Positions 1 through 6,461 are shown, counted from the stretch's first letter. The stretch: DNA of 10,450 nucleotides from DAISJD01 sp036821645 (GCA_036821645.1 DAISJD010000109.1:1-10450), one strand, 5' to 3'. Made by a program: numbers and translations. Notes: a model not told the origin generated them from the sequence alone.

Positions 1-551
1 TGCACCGTGATCGAGAACTTGGTCTTGCTTGCGATCATCGCCGTCTCGACCCCGGTGATCCCGTCGATACCGTCCATAAAATTATAAAGATTGGTAAACC
101 ACAGCCACAGAAACCCGCACGCCATGAGATCGAGTGGCACCGGCACCCATCCTTGAAACACCGACCCACCGCCGGGCAGTGACAGAATACCGATCCCGAC
201 CGCCGCACTCTGGGCCAAAAACCGCACCCGAACCGGCAAGTTCCACCGATCGTCGCACCAGGACAAGGCCGCAAGCCCAGCCGCCGCCGCCAAAACGGGG
301 GCACCGGCGGGGGGTGCCGCCCCAACGGCCATCAATGCCGCCCAGGCCACAATCAAGACCGGCACGATCCCAAGTCCACCGCCACGCGGGGTCGGTTGGA
401 TGTGGCTGGACCGGTGATTGGGATTATCCATGATCCCGCGCCGCCGCAGCCAACCAAGGACGAAGCCGGTCGAGAGGAAGGCGGCCAAGGAGGCGGCCAG
501 GACAATGAGGGAAGGCAAAAACCAGATCATGCCCCGACAGGTATCAGGCAT
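1..551 (-). CDS. WecA/MraY-type glycosyltransferase 4 (undecaprenyl-phosphate sugar-1-phosphate transferase), partial
   Basis: This membrane enzyme family transfers a sugar-1-phosphate from a UDP-sugar to undecaprenyl phosphate, the first lipid-linked step of O-antigen or exopolysaccharide synthesis. About 183 residues are visible and the C-terminus lies beyond the left edge. Reading from ATG 551 one sees a hydrophobic first helix (about 9-32), then DNPNHRSSH and PTPRGGG (about 42-59), which is the cytoplasmic signature of the WecA/WbpL branch. Next come an Asp pair in WCDDRWNLPVR (100-101, metal/substrate site in the family) and NLYNFMDGIDGITG (about 154-167). The start is ambiguous: ATG 551 has a G-rich Shine-Dalgarno (AGGGGG) about seven bases upstream, while the in-frame ATG 530 begins directly before the first helix but has a poorly placed GGGG. 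Lysines just after the DGIDG motif, in what is often a helix, are slightly odd. Family assignment is firm; the exact sugar is unknown. Confidence 0.88.
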   Translation of the reverse strand, partial: MPDTCRGMIWFLPSLIVLAASLAAFLSTGFVLGWLRRRGIMDNPNHRSSHIQPTPRGGGLGIVPVLIVAWAALMAVGAAPPAGAPVLAAAAGLAALSWCDDRWNLPVRVRFLAQSAAVGIGILSLPGGGSVFQGWVPVPLDLMACGFLWLWFTNLYNFMDGIDGITGVETAMIASKTKFSITV

Positions 552-585
552 GCCCCCCCCTGACAAGAGGCAACGGGGGGATGCC
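547..585 (-). promoter_or_regulatory. GC hairpin covering the transferase RBS and start codon
   Basis: In the minus-strand transcript GGCAU plus six C (585-575) can pair with a run of G and AUGCC (560-547), leaving one bulged C and a 14-base loop. The 3' arm contains both the AGGGGG ribosome binding site and ATG 551 of the transferase gene. No U-run follows on the minus strand, so it does not resemble an intrinsic terminator for rsmB. A translational control role is inference. Confidence 0.5.
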
Positions 586-647
586 CAGCCCTTTTGCCGT
601 CCGGGCCGCTTTACATCGGGACCCTGGAGCTTTCGACCGGTTGTGGG

Positions 648-1925
648 CTAATGCCGGACGAGACGGGCCGCATAAAACCCATCGATCCCATCATATTGGG
701 ACCAATAGGAGGGCAAGGTGCGCACATCGCCGTCGGGCGTGATGAACGCGGCCTCGCCACCCACCTCGTCAGCCGTGACGGGCACACGGGCAACCGGCAA
801 CCCTTTTTCGATCGCCCGATCGATCTGATCCGGCCCCTCGGCCGCTTCGAGGGAACAGGTGCAATAAATCAACAGACCGCCGGGTTTCAGCATCTCGACC
901 GCCGCTGCGAGCAAGCGTTCCTGAACGGCGGCGAGGCGCGCGACATCGTCGGGGGTTTTGAGATGCGGCACATCCGGGTGACGCCGGATAGCCCCCGTCG
1001 CCGTGCAGGGCGCATCGAGCAAGACCCCATCGACCGCATCGGCAGGCCGCCACGTAATGGCATCGGCGCTGACCGTCTCGGCCTTGAGCGACAGTCGCTC
1101 AAGATTCGCATGCAGGCGCTGCACCCGGCGGGGGGAACGATCGATCGCCGTCACCACGGCACCGCCGGCCGCCAATTGCGCCGTTTTGCCGCCCGGTGCC
1201 GCGCACAGATCGACGATGCGGCGACCTGCGATAGGACCGAAAAGCCGCACGGGGATGGCGGCGGCGGCATCTTGAACCCACCACAATCCTTCATCGAACC
1301 CGGCCATGCCGACAATGCCGCCGCCGCCCATGCGGCGCAGCGTCCCGGTCGGCAGAATCGTTGCCTCCAAGCGGTGCGCCCAAAGAGCCGGATCGCCGAT
1401 CACGGAAATATCGAGGGCGGCTTCGGTAAGATGCGCCTCGGCAATGGCGCGCGCCGCCCTATCCCCATAACTCCCGCACCAAGAATCCCAAAGCCACGGC
1501 GGCGTATTCAGGCGGGCCGCATCTTGGGTCGCAACCCAGGTGGCCCCATCCCCCGCCAGTCGCCGCAACACCGCATTGACCAGGCCCTTATGGGTATGAA
1601 ATCCCCGGCTTTGGGCGAGATCGACCGTGGTCGCGACGGCCGCATGAGGGGGCGTGTGCAAGAACAACAATTGCGCGACGCCAAGACGCAGCATGTCCTG
1701 CACCGGGGCGGCACGCGGCGGCAAGGGGGTCGACACGCAGCGCGCAATCAAATCGTCAATTTGGCCAAGGCGGCGCAAAACCGTCGCGACCAATAGCCGG
1801 GCAAACGCCCGGTCGCGCGTGCTCAACAGTGCCAGATCGGCCGATTCTTCGATCACTTCGTCAAGCGCACGCCGCCGCCGCAGAACCAGGGCCAAAAGAC
1901 CAAGCGCCACCTCGCGCGCCGTCAT
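648..1925 (-). CDS. rsmB: RsmB, 16S rRNA (cytosine-967-C5)-methyltransferase
   Basis: This cytoplasmic enzyme uses S-adenosylmethionine to methylate C967 of 16S rRNA during 30S maturation. With the start at 1925 it has 425 residues, close to the family norm. Residues about 1-125 form the NusB-like RNA-binding domain. The Rossmann methyltransferase core follows: motif I DLCAAPGGKT (239-248), motif IV LDAPCTATGAIRRHPD with Cys307, motif VI YCTCS with Cys357 (the nucleophile position in the RsmB/NSUN family), and the terminal DGFYAARL. The same frame is open upstream to ATG 2036 (462 residues) with another ATG at 1997. I prefer 1925 because MTAREVALGLL aligns with the usual start of the NusB domain, though its Shine-Dalgarno is weak. 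The neighbouring DUF1674 gene is divergent. Function is confident; the start is uncertain. Confidence 0.93.
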   Translation of the reverse strand: MTAREVALGLLALVLRRRRALDEVIEESADLALLSTRDRAFARLLVATVLRRLGQIDDLIARCVSTPLPPRAAPVQDMLRLGVAQLLFLHTPPHAAVATTVDLAQSRGFHTHKGLVNAVLRRLAGDGATWVATQDAARLNTPPWLWDSWCGSYGDRAARAIAEAHLTEAALDISVIGDPALWAHRLEATILPTGTLRRMGGGGIVGMAGFDEGLWWVQDAAAAIPVRLFGPIAGRRIVDLCAAPGGKTAQLAAGGAVVTAIDRSPRRVQRLHANLERLSLKAETVSADAITWRPADAVDGVLLDAPCTATGAIRRHPDVPHLKTPDDVARLAAVQERLLAAAVEMLKPGGLLIYCTCSLEAAEGPDQIDRAIEKGLPVARVPVTADEVGGEAAFITPDGDVRTLPSYWSQYDGIDGFYAARLVRH

Positions 1926-2047
1926 GGGCGCACCGGACGCTGTATTGGATTGCGCTTTATTGCGCACCGCGAGGGCGTTCACGCCATCTATAGCCATTGA
2001 ATGCGTGATCTCCGAGTGTGACCCGTGCCTCGGCACGGCCTGTATCT

Positions 2048-2053
2048 ATAATA
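2048..2053 (-). promoter_or_regulatory. Candidate -10 box for rsmB
   Basis: The minus strand reads TATTAT here, five of six matches to TATAAT, in a short AT-rich patch just upstream of the longest rsmB reading frame. Transcription starting about seven bases downstream would make ATG 2036 nearly leaderless and would favour ATG 1997 or 1925. I find no convincing -35 hexamer at normal spacing, so this is weak. Confidence 0.25.
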
Positions 2054-2103
2054 ATCCGACGCCCCTGATCGATCGGCAGACACAAACAGCCCGCGCATCG
2101 ATC

Positions 2104-2226
2104 CCATCGGTTTGCGGCATTCGACAGGGAAATTATGGCAAGAGAGGGACGGAATTTAGATTTCTATAGGTTTTTAGCATGCACCCCATCCATAGAAATG
2201 CCGCAAACCCCCTTGGCAACCGATGG
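2104..2226. repeat. Large imperfect inverted repeat between rsmB and the DUF1674 gene
   Basis: GGTTTGCGGCATT (2109-2121) is the exact reverse complement of 2197-2209 (13 bp). The outer flank continues the symmetry: CCATCGGT (2104-2111) matches ACCGATGG (2219-2226), with an extra block between the right-hand arms. A second, inner pair is ATTTCTATAGG (2160-2170) with CCATAGAAAT (2190-2199), 10 bp with one bulged A. The inner and outer right arms overlap by three bases, so RNA or a cruciform could form one long branched structure. No transposase or direct-repeat evidence of an insertion element is seen. Confidence 0.6.
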
Positions 2227-2243
2227 AATTGCCGTCATATAAG
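2213..2243 (+). promoter_or_regulatory. Candidate sigma-70 promoter for the DUF1674 gene
   Basis: TTGGCA (2213-2218, five of six to TTGACA) and TATAAG (2238-2243, five of six to TATAAT) are separated by 19 bases, slightly long. The -35 lies in the unpaired block of the inverted repeat. The predicted transcription start is near 2250, so an ATG at 2260 would have a very short leader and ATG 2278 a longer one. Supported by hexamers only. Confidence 0.35.
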
Positions 2244-2259
2244 GACCGTGTATCGCCCA

Positions 2260-2460
2260 ATGAAGGCACATTCGCCCATGCCTGAAATGCTGCCTGAACC
2301 CGAACGGCCTCAAAAGTCCGACGATCTGGAACAAGATCTCGGGGCAAAATCCCCATCCCCCCATCCGCCGACGGCATTGCAGGAAATCGGCGGCCAAAAG
2401 GGGCCGGAACCGACCCGTTTCGGCGATTGGGAAAAGGGCGGTCGTTGTACCGATTTTTAA
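2260..2460 (+). CDS. DUF1674 / SDHAF4-type succinate dehydrogenase assembly factor
   Basis: A 66-residue soluble protein. The C-terminus, EIGGQKGPEPTRFGDWEK followed by GGRCTDF, is the diagnostic signature of the DUF1674/SDHAF4 family, with the GPEPTRFGDWE core and the terminal DF. In mitochondria SDHAF4 binds the FAD-loaded flavoprotein subunit SdhA and promotes its assembly with SdhB; the bacterial role is inferred by homology. The N-terminal half is Pro-, Glu- and Lys-rich and looks disordered, as usual in the family. The frame is open to ATG 2179, but residues before 2260 show no family similarity and 66 residues is a typical length; ATG 2278 is also possible. An AAGGA lies 14 bases before ATG 2260, too distant to decide the start. 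The gene sits divergent to rsmB, a neighbourhood I recall from other Alphaproteobacteria. Its 3' end overlaps the start of the flippase frame. Confidence 0.85.
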   Translation: MKAHSPMPEMLPEPERPQKSDDLEQDLGAKSPSPHPPTALQEIGGQKGPEPTRFGDWEKGGRCTDF

Positions 2461-3806
2461 GCCGTTTTACCGCGCAACCCGCCGAGAATCCTGGGGCCCA
2501 CCGCAATCGCCGCTTGATACTGTCGGTTATGGTCGGCTTGCCTTTCCGGTTGCTCCAAATCGTCAGCGGGATTGTCTTGGTACCGCTTGCCTTTCGGTAT
2601 CTGGGCGAAGCCCGTTTCGGTCTTTGGGCTGCTCTCACGGCATTAGGCCCCCTCATCACGCTGGCCGATTTCGGCCTCAGCCAAGGCCTTGTGACCCCCC
2701 TCTCCCAATCGATCAGTCAAGATGCCCGCACGCGGGCGCAAGAACAGGTTTTCGGGACCCTGCTTCTGGTCATGATGGTTGCATTTGCATTTGCCGGGCT
2801 CTTGAGTGTGGTGACGGCAGGGTTCCCCGCCCCCACATGGGCGCATTGGTTCAACATCCAAGATCAATCCCTGGTCCCCGATGTCAAAACCGGTTTTTGC
2901 ATCATCGCGATGACCGCACTCGCTTTGATGCCGCTCAGCCTTGCGGCAAGAGTACGGGCCAGCTTTCAAGAATCATTTGCCACCAGTGCTTGGGATGCGG
3001 TCGGGGTCATTGCCGGGCTGATCGGTTTTATCGCAGTCATCGCAGCCGAAGGATCTCTGGGCCAGCTTGCCCTGGCACTCACCGTGCCGCCGCTCTTCAC
3101 CAATTTATGCAATTGGGTTGGATTGATCCGCCGCCATCGGTGGCTGGTCGATGGCCTATCGCCATCTCGTATCGCCGCCATGGTCGGGGGGGTAGCACCG
3201 ATCATCCGCCTCGGCCTCATGTTTTTCTGCCTCACAATGGCGGCCCTCATCACGAGTGCCGGCGACAGCTTCCTTGCCCTGCAATTGGATACGCCCGAAG
3301 GGGCGGCAAAAATTGCCCTTGCAGCCAAGCTCTATGGCGCCGGACAGGCGCTCTTATATGCTGCCCTCACCCCATTATGGCCCGCCTTTGCCGATGCATT
3401 GACCCGGGCCGATCATCGCTGGATCGGCAAAACCCTCCTCCGCACCGTGCTGATCACCACAAGCGCCAGTTTTATCCTGGCGATCGCCATCACACTGATC
3501 GCAAACCCTGCCTTGCGGCTTGTGATCGGCGGGAAAACCGAATTGCCACTGTCGCTCTTGATCGCTAATATGGCATCCTTGATCCTTTTTTCCTTGATCA
3601 ACATCTATGGAATGCTGCTCAATGGGGCTGGCGCCATAAAAATTCAAATAATATCATCAGTATTATTCACAATTTTAGCAATTATACTTAAATTAATACT
3701 ACCATCATTCATTGGTTTATCTGGAATAGTCTGGGGAACATCAATTTCTTACTTAATAACGACTTTGCCAATTTACATTTACAATTCAAAAAAATTTTAC
3801 CCATAA
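2445..3806 (+). CDS. Wzx-like polysaccharide flippase / polysaccharide biosynthesis membrane protein (MOP superfamily)
   Basis: An integral inner-membrane protein of about 453 residues, with roughly twelve or thirteen hydrophobic segments spread over its length. Segment 1 contains the family-like LVPLAFRYLGEARFGLWAAL followed by a LADFGLSQGL loop, typical of Wzx/RfbX-type lipid-linked oligosaccharide flippases. It would move undecaprenyl-linked repeat units across the membrane; the substrate is unknown. The start is unclear: TTG 2445 has AAAGGGCGG at good spacing, TTG 2427 lacks a clear site, and ATG 2529 would cut into the first membrane helix. The gene overlaps the end of the DUF1674 gene by 16 bases or more, so translation may be coupled. 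The last ~55 codons change to AT-rich use (many ATA, TTA, AAA, AAT), yet the protein still reads smoothly through the last two helices. The family is confident; the start and the origin of the 3' end are not. Confidence 0.85.
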   Translation: MYRFLSRFTAQPAENPGAHRNRRLILSVMVGLPFRLLQIVSGIVLVPLAFRYLGEARFGLWAALTALGPLITLADFGLSQGLVTPLSQSISQDARTRAQEQVFGTLLLVMMVAFAFAGLLSVVTAGFPAPTWAHWFNIQDQSLVPDVKTGFCIIAMTALALMPLSLAARVRASFQESFATSAWDAVGVIAGLIGFIAVIAAEGSLGQLALALTVPPLFTNLCNWVGLIRRHRWLVDGLSPSRIAAMVGGVAPIIRLGLMFFCLTMAALITSAGDSFLALQLDTPEGAAKIALAAKLYGAGQALLYAALTPLWPAFADALTRADHRWIGKTLLRTVLITTSASFILAIAITLIANPALRLVIGGKTELPLSLLIANMASLILFSLINIYGMLLNGAGAIKIQIISSVLFTILAIILKLILPSFIGLSGIVWGTSISYLITTLPIYIYNSKKFYP

Positions 3807-3968
3807 CATAAATATTATATAAAATTGAAATTATATGCCTATTTATTATTTTACGCTTCTCAACCCGATTAAATTTCTCGATGAGTGTTTTTGTAAAAAA
3901 ACAATTGATAAAAATTGCTCAAACCAAAATTTATAATTTTTTTATCGGAAGAAATAAGTTGTTTTTAT
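3638..3968. other. AT-rich island spanning the 3' end of the flippase gene and downstream DNA
   Basis: Composition changes abruptly near 3638. I count 35 G+C in 60 bases at 3421-3480, but 12 in 60 at 3661-3720 and 10 in 60 at 3781-3840. Normal composition returns near 3968. About half the island is coding (flippase C-terminus) and half is intergenic. No terminal repeats or target duplications are visible at either border. It may mark a recombination tract from an AT-rich donor; this is inference. Confidence 0.8.
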
Positions 3969-4178
3969 TCCCGCCCAGGTCGATCATTAACCGATCGATA
4001 AACAAGGCTAGATTGAGCCTCAACAGGGGAGCAAGGGGATCGACAGGCTGTTTCGGGTTCAACCCAACCAGTACGCGTATGCCGCCATCATCACCGTGGA
4101 ATGGAAACCCATCGATTGCCATGGCCCGGTCGTCGGCCCTACGCACGCAAGATCGACCCCTTGATGGGAGTGTAAAAC
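3807..4178. other. Gene-poor stretch between flippase and creatininase-family gene
   Basis: The first 160 bases are AT-rich with homopolymer A and T runs but no stable GC hairpin followed by a T-run, so I cannot name a terminator. From about 3968 the DNA is GC-rich again. It holds a short stop-free plus-strand frame (4010 to the TGA at 4168) encoding a segment that includes RVQPNQYAYAAIITVEWKPI, without a credible start codon or ribosome binding site; it could be a gene remnant or chance. Other open frames here run into the next gene and look non-coding. The creatininase RBS GGGAG lies at 4166-4170. Confidence 0.6.
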
Positions 4179-4940
4179 ATGCTGCTGCACCATGCTTCAT
4201 GGTCAGAAGTCGAACAATACCTTCTCAATAAGAAGGATATTATTATTCCCATCGGGTCAACCGAACAACATGGTCCATCGGGACTGATCGGGACCGATGC
4301 GCTCTGCGCCCAAATCTTCGCCGAAGGGCTTGGAGACAGCACGGGAAGTCTGGTCGCCCCCACCATCAATGTCGGCATGGCCATTCACCACATGCACTTT
4401 CCCGGTACGATCAGTTTACGCCCGACGACCTTGATCAATCTCATCCAGGATCATGTCTTGTCCCTCGCCCATCATGGTTTCAGGCGCTTTTTCTTCGTCA
4501 ACGGCCATGGTGGGAATATCCCGACCATGCATGCGGCATTTTATGAAATCTATGCTGCCTCTGAGGGAATCTTTGCCGGGGCTCAAGAAAAAAACGCCCC
4601 GACGGATCCCGTTCGATGCCGTGTGACGAATTGGTACGACCTCAAGGCTGCCCGGACGCTGTCGGCAACCTTGTTCGCCGGTCAGGAAGGCATGCATGCA
4701 ACGCCGAGCGAGATTTCCGTCACCCAGCATTTTTTCCCCGGCACCATCAAAGCCGCGACACGGTCGCAAACGGCGGCCAGCGGGCGGTTTTATGGTCCGG
4801 GGGATTATCGGCACAAATTCCCTGATGGCTGCGTCGGCTCTAATCCCAGCCTCGCCTCGCCAGATCATGGCAAAACGCTCTATGATGCGGTTTTACCCGA
4901 ACTGGTCAGCCTTTATTTGGATTTCGTCAACGCGCCCTAG
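4179..4940 (+). CDS. Creatininase-family amidohydrolase
   Basis: A soluble 253-residue protein with the metal-dependent creatininase fold. Visible family motifs are PIGSTEQHGP (24-33) with Glu29 and His31, Asp40 in GTDA, VNGHGGN (107-113) with His110, and GMHATPSEIS (171-180) with His173 and Glu178. These are the expected metal and substrate positions. True creatininases have an HYEN-type site where this has HGGN, and the C-terminal motif is HATPSE rather than HAGExE, so creatinine is an unlikely substrate. Relatives include ArfB-type formamide hydrolases and MftE, a mycofactocin peptidase; I cannot choose among these. The start is well supported by GGGAG eight bases before ATG. It follows the flippase on the same strand, but 372 bases away, so it probably has its own transcript. 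Its 3' end faces the methyltransferase gene 63 bases away. No signal peptide is seen. Confidence 0.88.
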   Translation: MLLHHASWSEVEQYLLNKKDIIIPIGSTEQHGPSGLIGTDALCAQIFAEGLGDSTGSLVAPTINVGMAIHHMHFPGTISLRPTTLINLIQDHVLSLAHHGFRRFFFVNGHGGNIPTMHAAFYEIYAASEGIFAGAQEKNAPTDPVRCRVTNWYDLKAARTLSATLFAGQEGMHATPSEISVTQHFFPGTIKAATRSQTAASGRFYGPGDYRHKFPDGCVGSNPSLASPDHGKTLYDAVLPELVSLYLDFVNAP

Positions 4941-5003
4941 GCGTCGATGCGATATGGCGACCGCTTGCCGGCCGATCAGGGCAGGCTGACATCCAAGGCG
5001 GCG

Positions 5004-5600
5004 CTATCCGTTACGGCGGACCTCAACGATGCAACAGGAAAGCGGGCGGGTCGCGATCTGTTTTTGGCGTATCGTCAAATACCCTGCTTCTGGCAAGGCG
5101 GTGAGCAGGGCTGGCAACAGATCGCGATCGGATTTCGCCCGCACGGTCCATACCATCAACAATCTGCCAGCGGGCCGCAACAAGCGGCGTAGTTCCAATA
5201 ACTCTTCTGAAATGATCGACCAATTCTTCACGGCGTTGATAGAAAGGATCGCATCGAAAAAGTGATGATACTGCTCTCCATCCAATGCTTCTGCGGGGAT
5301 GATCTTTAAATTGCCTTGTTTTAACGACGCACTGTTTTGGTCGGCAATCAGGCCATTGCGCCAGGATTGGGTGCGCACCACATGTACTGGCCCAACCCCA
5401 GTGACCGACAGAATATGGCGCACGCAATAGCCCGAGCCGGGGCCGATGACCAAAAAACTCTCCCCCGGAAAAGGGGCAAGCGCCTCGAAGGCCGCATGAT
5501 CGCGTTCCTCATGCAGGACACGATCAAACAGCCCAACGATCCGGGCCGCAAGACTAACCCGCTGGGTCGTCGCCGTTATTTCCGGCCGATCGCGCATCAT
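5004..5600 (-). CDS. Methyltransferase-fold protein (class I SAM-dependent-like)
   Basis: A soluble 198-residue protein. FLVIGPGSGYCVRHI (about 49-63) resembles methyltransferase motif I, FDAILSINAVKNW (about 114-126) the post-II/motif IV strand, and LRRLLRPAGRLLMVW (about 137-151) the common LR-x-LLRPGG motif before strand five. This matches type-11 class I methyltransferases in layout. It is divergent: motif I begins with I rather than D/E, and the second strand VHVVRT lacks the usual acidic residue that binds the ribose of SAM. Activity is therefore uncertain and the substrate unknown. The first ATG (5600) overlaps the EVE gene stop as ATGA, and there is no Shine-Dalgarno, so translation is probably coupled. 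It is the last gene of the minus-strand run that begins at tsaD. Confidence 0.68.
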   Translation of the reverse strand: MMRDRPEITATTQRVSLAARIVGLFDRVLHEERDHAAFEALAPFPGESFLVIGPGSGYCVRHILSVTGVGPVHVVRTQSWRNGLIADQNSASLKQGNLKIIPAEALDGEQYHHFFDAILSINAVKNWSIISEELLELRRLLRPAGRLLMVWTVRAKSDRDLLPALLTALPEAGYLTIRQKQIATRPLSCCIVEVRRNG

Positions 5601-6037
5601 GGCGGCGGATTGCCCAGAAGCTCAGTCGGCTGAAGGCCCCCCATGACCCCGATCAGGTCCCATGCGGCCGGGTCGACAGGCACGACGGAGAGACGAGACT
5701 GACGCACCAAGGCAAAGTCGGCCAAGGCAGCTTCAGCCTTGATCGCTTTCAGCGTCACGGGGCGCGCCAGCGGGCGAACCGGCGCTATATCGACCATGAC
5801 GAATTTACCGGTCGGATCGGAGGGATCGGGATAGGCTTCACGCACGATCTGCACGATCCCAACAATCTCCAACCCCTCGTTCGAATGATAAAAAAATGCC
5901 AAATCCCCCACCTGCATCGTGCGCAGATTACGGGCCGCCTGATGGTTGCGAACCCCATCCCAATGGGTCCGCCCATCGCGCACCAGATCGGACCAAGCGT
6001 ATTTAAACGGCTCGGATTTCAATAACCAATGAGCCAT
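5597..6037 (-). CDS. EVE domain-containing protein
   Basis: A 146-residue protein that is essentially one EVE domain, the PUA-like fold also found in human THYN1. The start MAHWLLKSEPFKYAWSDL and the segments HWDGVRNHQAARNLR (25-39), GDLAFFYHSNEG (44-55), IVGIVQIVREAYPDPSDPTG (58-77) and LVRQSRLSVVPV (110-121) all match the bacterial stand-alone form. EVE and related YTH/ASCH domains bind modified bases in RNA or DNA; the ligand of these housekeeping-linked bacterial proteins is not settled. A GAGG lies four bases before ATG 6037. Six bases separate it from the YciI stop, and its own stop overlaps the methyltransferase start. Its place in a run with YciI, gpsA and tsaD is the usual alphaproteobacterial context, so this is unlikely to be a defence-island EVE protein. 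Confidence 0.92.
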   Translation of the reverse strand: MAHWLLKSEPFKYAWSDLVRDGRTHWDGVRNHQAARNLRTMQVGDLAFFYHSNEGLEIVGIVQIVREAYPDPSDPTGKFVMVDIAPVRPLARPVTLKAIKAEAALADFALVRQSRLSVVPVDPAAWDLIGVMGGLQPTELLGNPPP

Positions 6038-6043
6038 GATGCC

Positions 6044-6334
6044 TCAGGCAGGCGGATTGAGATAAACAAGTCTAAAGGGCGTCACCGTGACGCTGGCGAA
6101 CAAGCCCGCCAGATGATAGGGATCCTGCTCGGCAATCGCCCGCGCGGCCTCGTCCGTTTCGGCCTCGACGATCAGCAGACTGCCGACGGGGGTTGCCCCA
6201 TCCGGTGCCAATACAGGCCCCGCCACGACGATTTGTCGGCCAAGCCCCTCGATATAAAGCAGATGCTTGGGGCGTACGGACTGGCGAAGCCCCGGCACAT
6301 CGCTGCGATCTTGACAATTCAGGACATAGAGCAT
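6044..6334 (-). CDS. YciI family protein
   Basis: A 96-residue protein covering one YciI-like (dimeric alpha-beta barrel type) domain. Recognisable parts are MLYVLNCQDR at the start, RPKHLLYIEG (21-30) with the conserved His24, VVAGPVLAPDG (36-46), GSLLIVEAETDEAARAIAEQDPY (51-73) with Asp71, and a closing VTPFRLVYLN. The conserved His/Asp pair is the proposed active site in the family, but the physiological reaction is not known. ATG 6334 has AGGA nine bases upstream. The open frame continues upstream to 6688, but that part is antisense to the gpsA 3' end and is not coding. It lies six bases before the EVE gene and 127 bases after gpsA. Confidence 0.9.
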   Translation of the reverse strand: MLYVLNCQDRSDVPGLRQSVRPKHLLYIEGLGRQIVVAGPVLAPDGATPVGSLLIVEAETDEAARAIAEQDPYHLAGLFASVTVTPFRLVYLNPPA

Positions 6335-6461
6335 GGCAATTTTTCCTGGGTGAGATCGGATCGAAAAACCCAAACGACCGTATCCCATCTCAGACGTCAG
6401 TGGGAAAGAAAATCGACGGGCCCCCGATCTGCCCAGACTAATTGCGCCCAGATCATTGCGT

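Noticed and set aside
594..1796. A 400-codon plus-strand open frame opposite rsmB
   Set aside because: It is antisense to a clear RsmB, Arg/Pro/His-rich in the manner of GC-rich shadow frames, and shows no recognisable domain.
2174..2659. A 161-codon minus-strand frame over the DUF1674 gene and flippase start
   Set aside because: The plus strand encodes a diagnostic DUF1674 C-terminus here; the antisense frame has no domain.
2624..3568. A 314-codon plus-strand frame inside the flippase gene
   Set aside because: It is an out-of-frame reading of the flippase, rich in Cys, Arg, His and Pro, with no membrane segments or motifs.
3931..4200. An 89-codon minus-strand frame upstream of the creatininase-family gene
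   Set aside because: It starts inside the creatininase-family coding region, crosses the composition border into AT-rich DNA and has no ribosome binding site or recognisable domain.
4963..4986. Stem GCTTGCC/GGCAGGC between the convergent creatininase and methyltransferase genes, considered as a terminator
   Set aside because: Seven pairs including a G-U, a 10-base loop and no T-run on either strand; too weak to call.
5597..6037. EVE-domain protein considered as part of a defence or modified-base restriction system
   Set aside because: No nuclease, McrBC-like ATPase or other defence gene is near, and the YciI/gpsA/tsaD neighbourhood is the ordinary housekeeping context.
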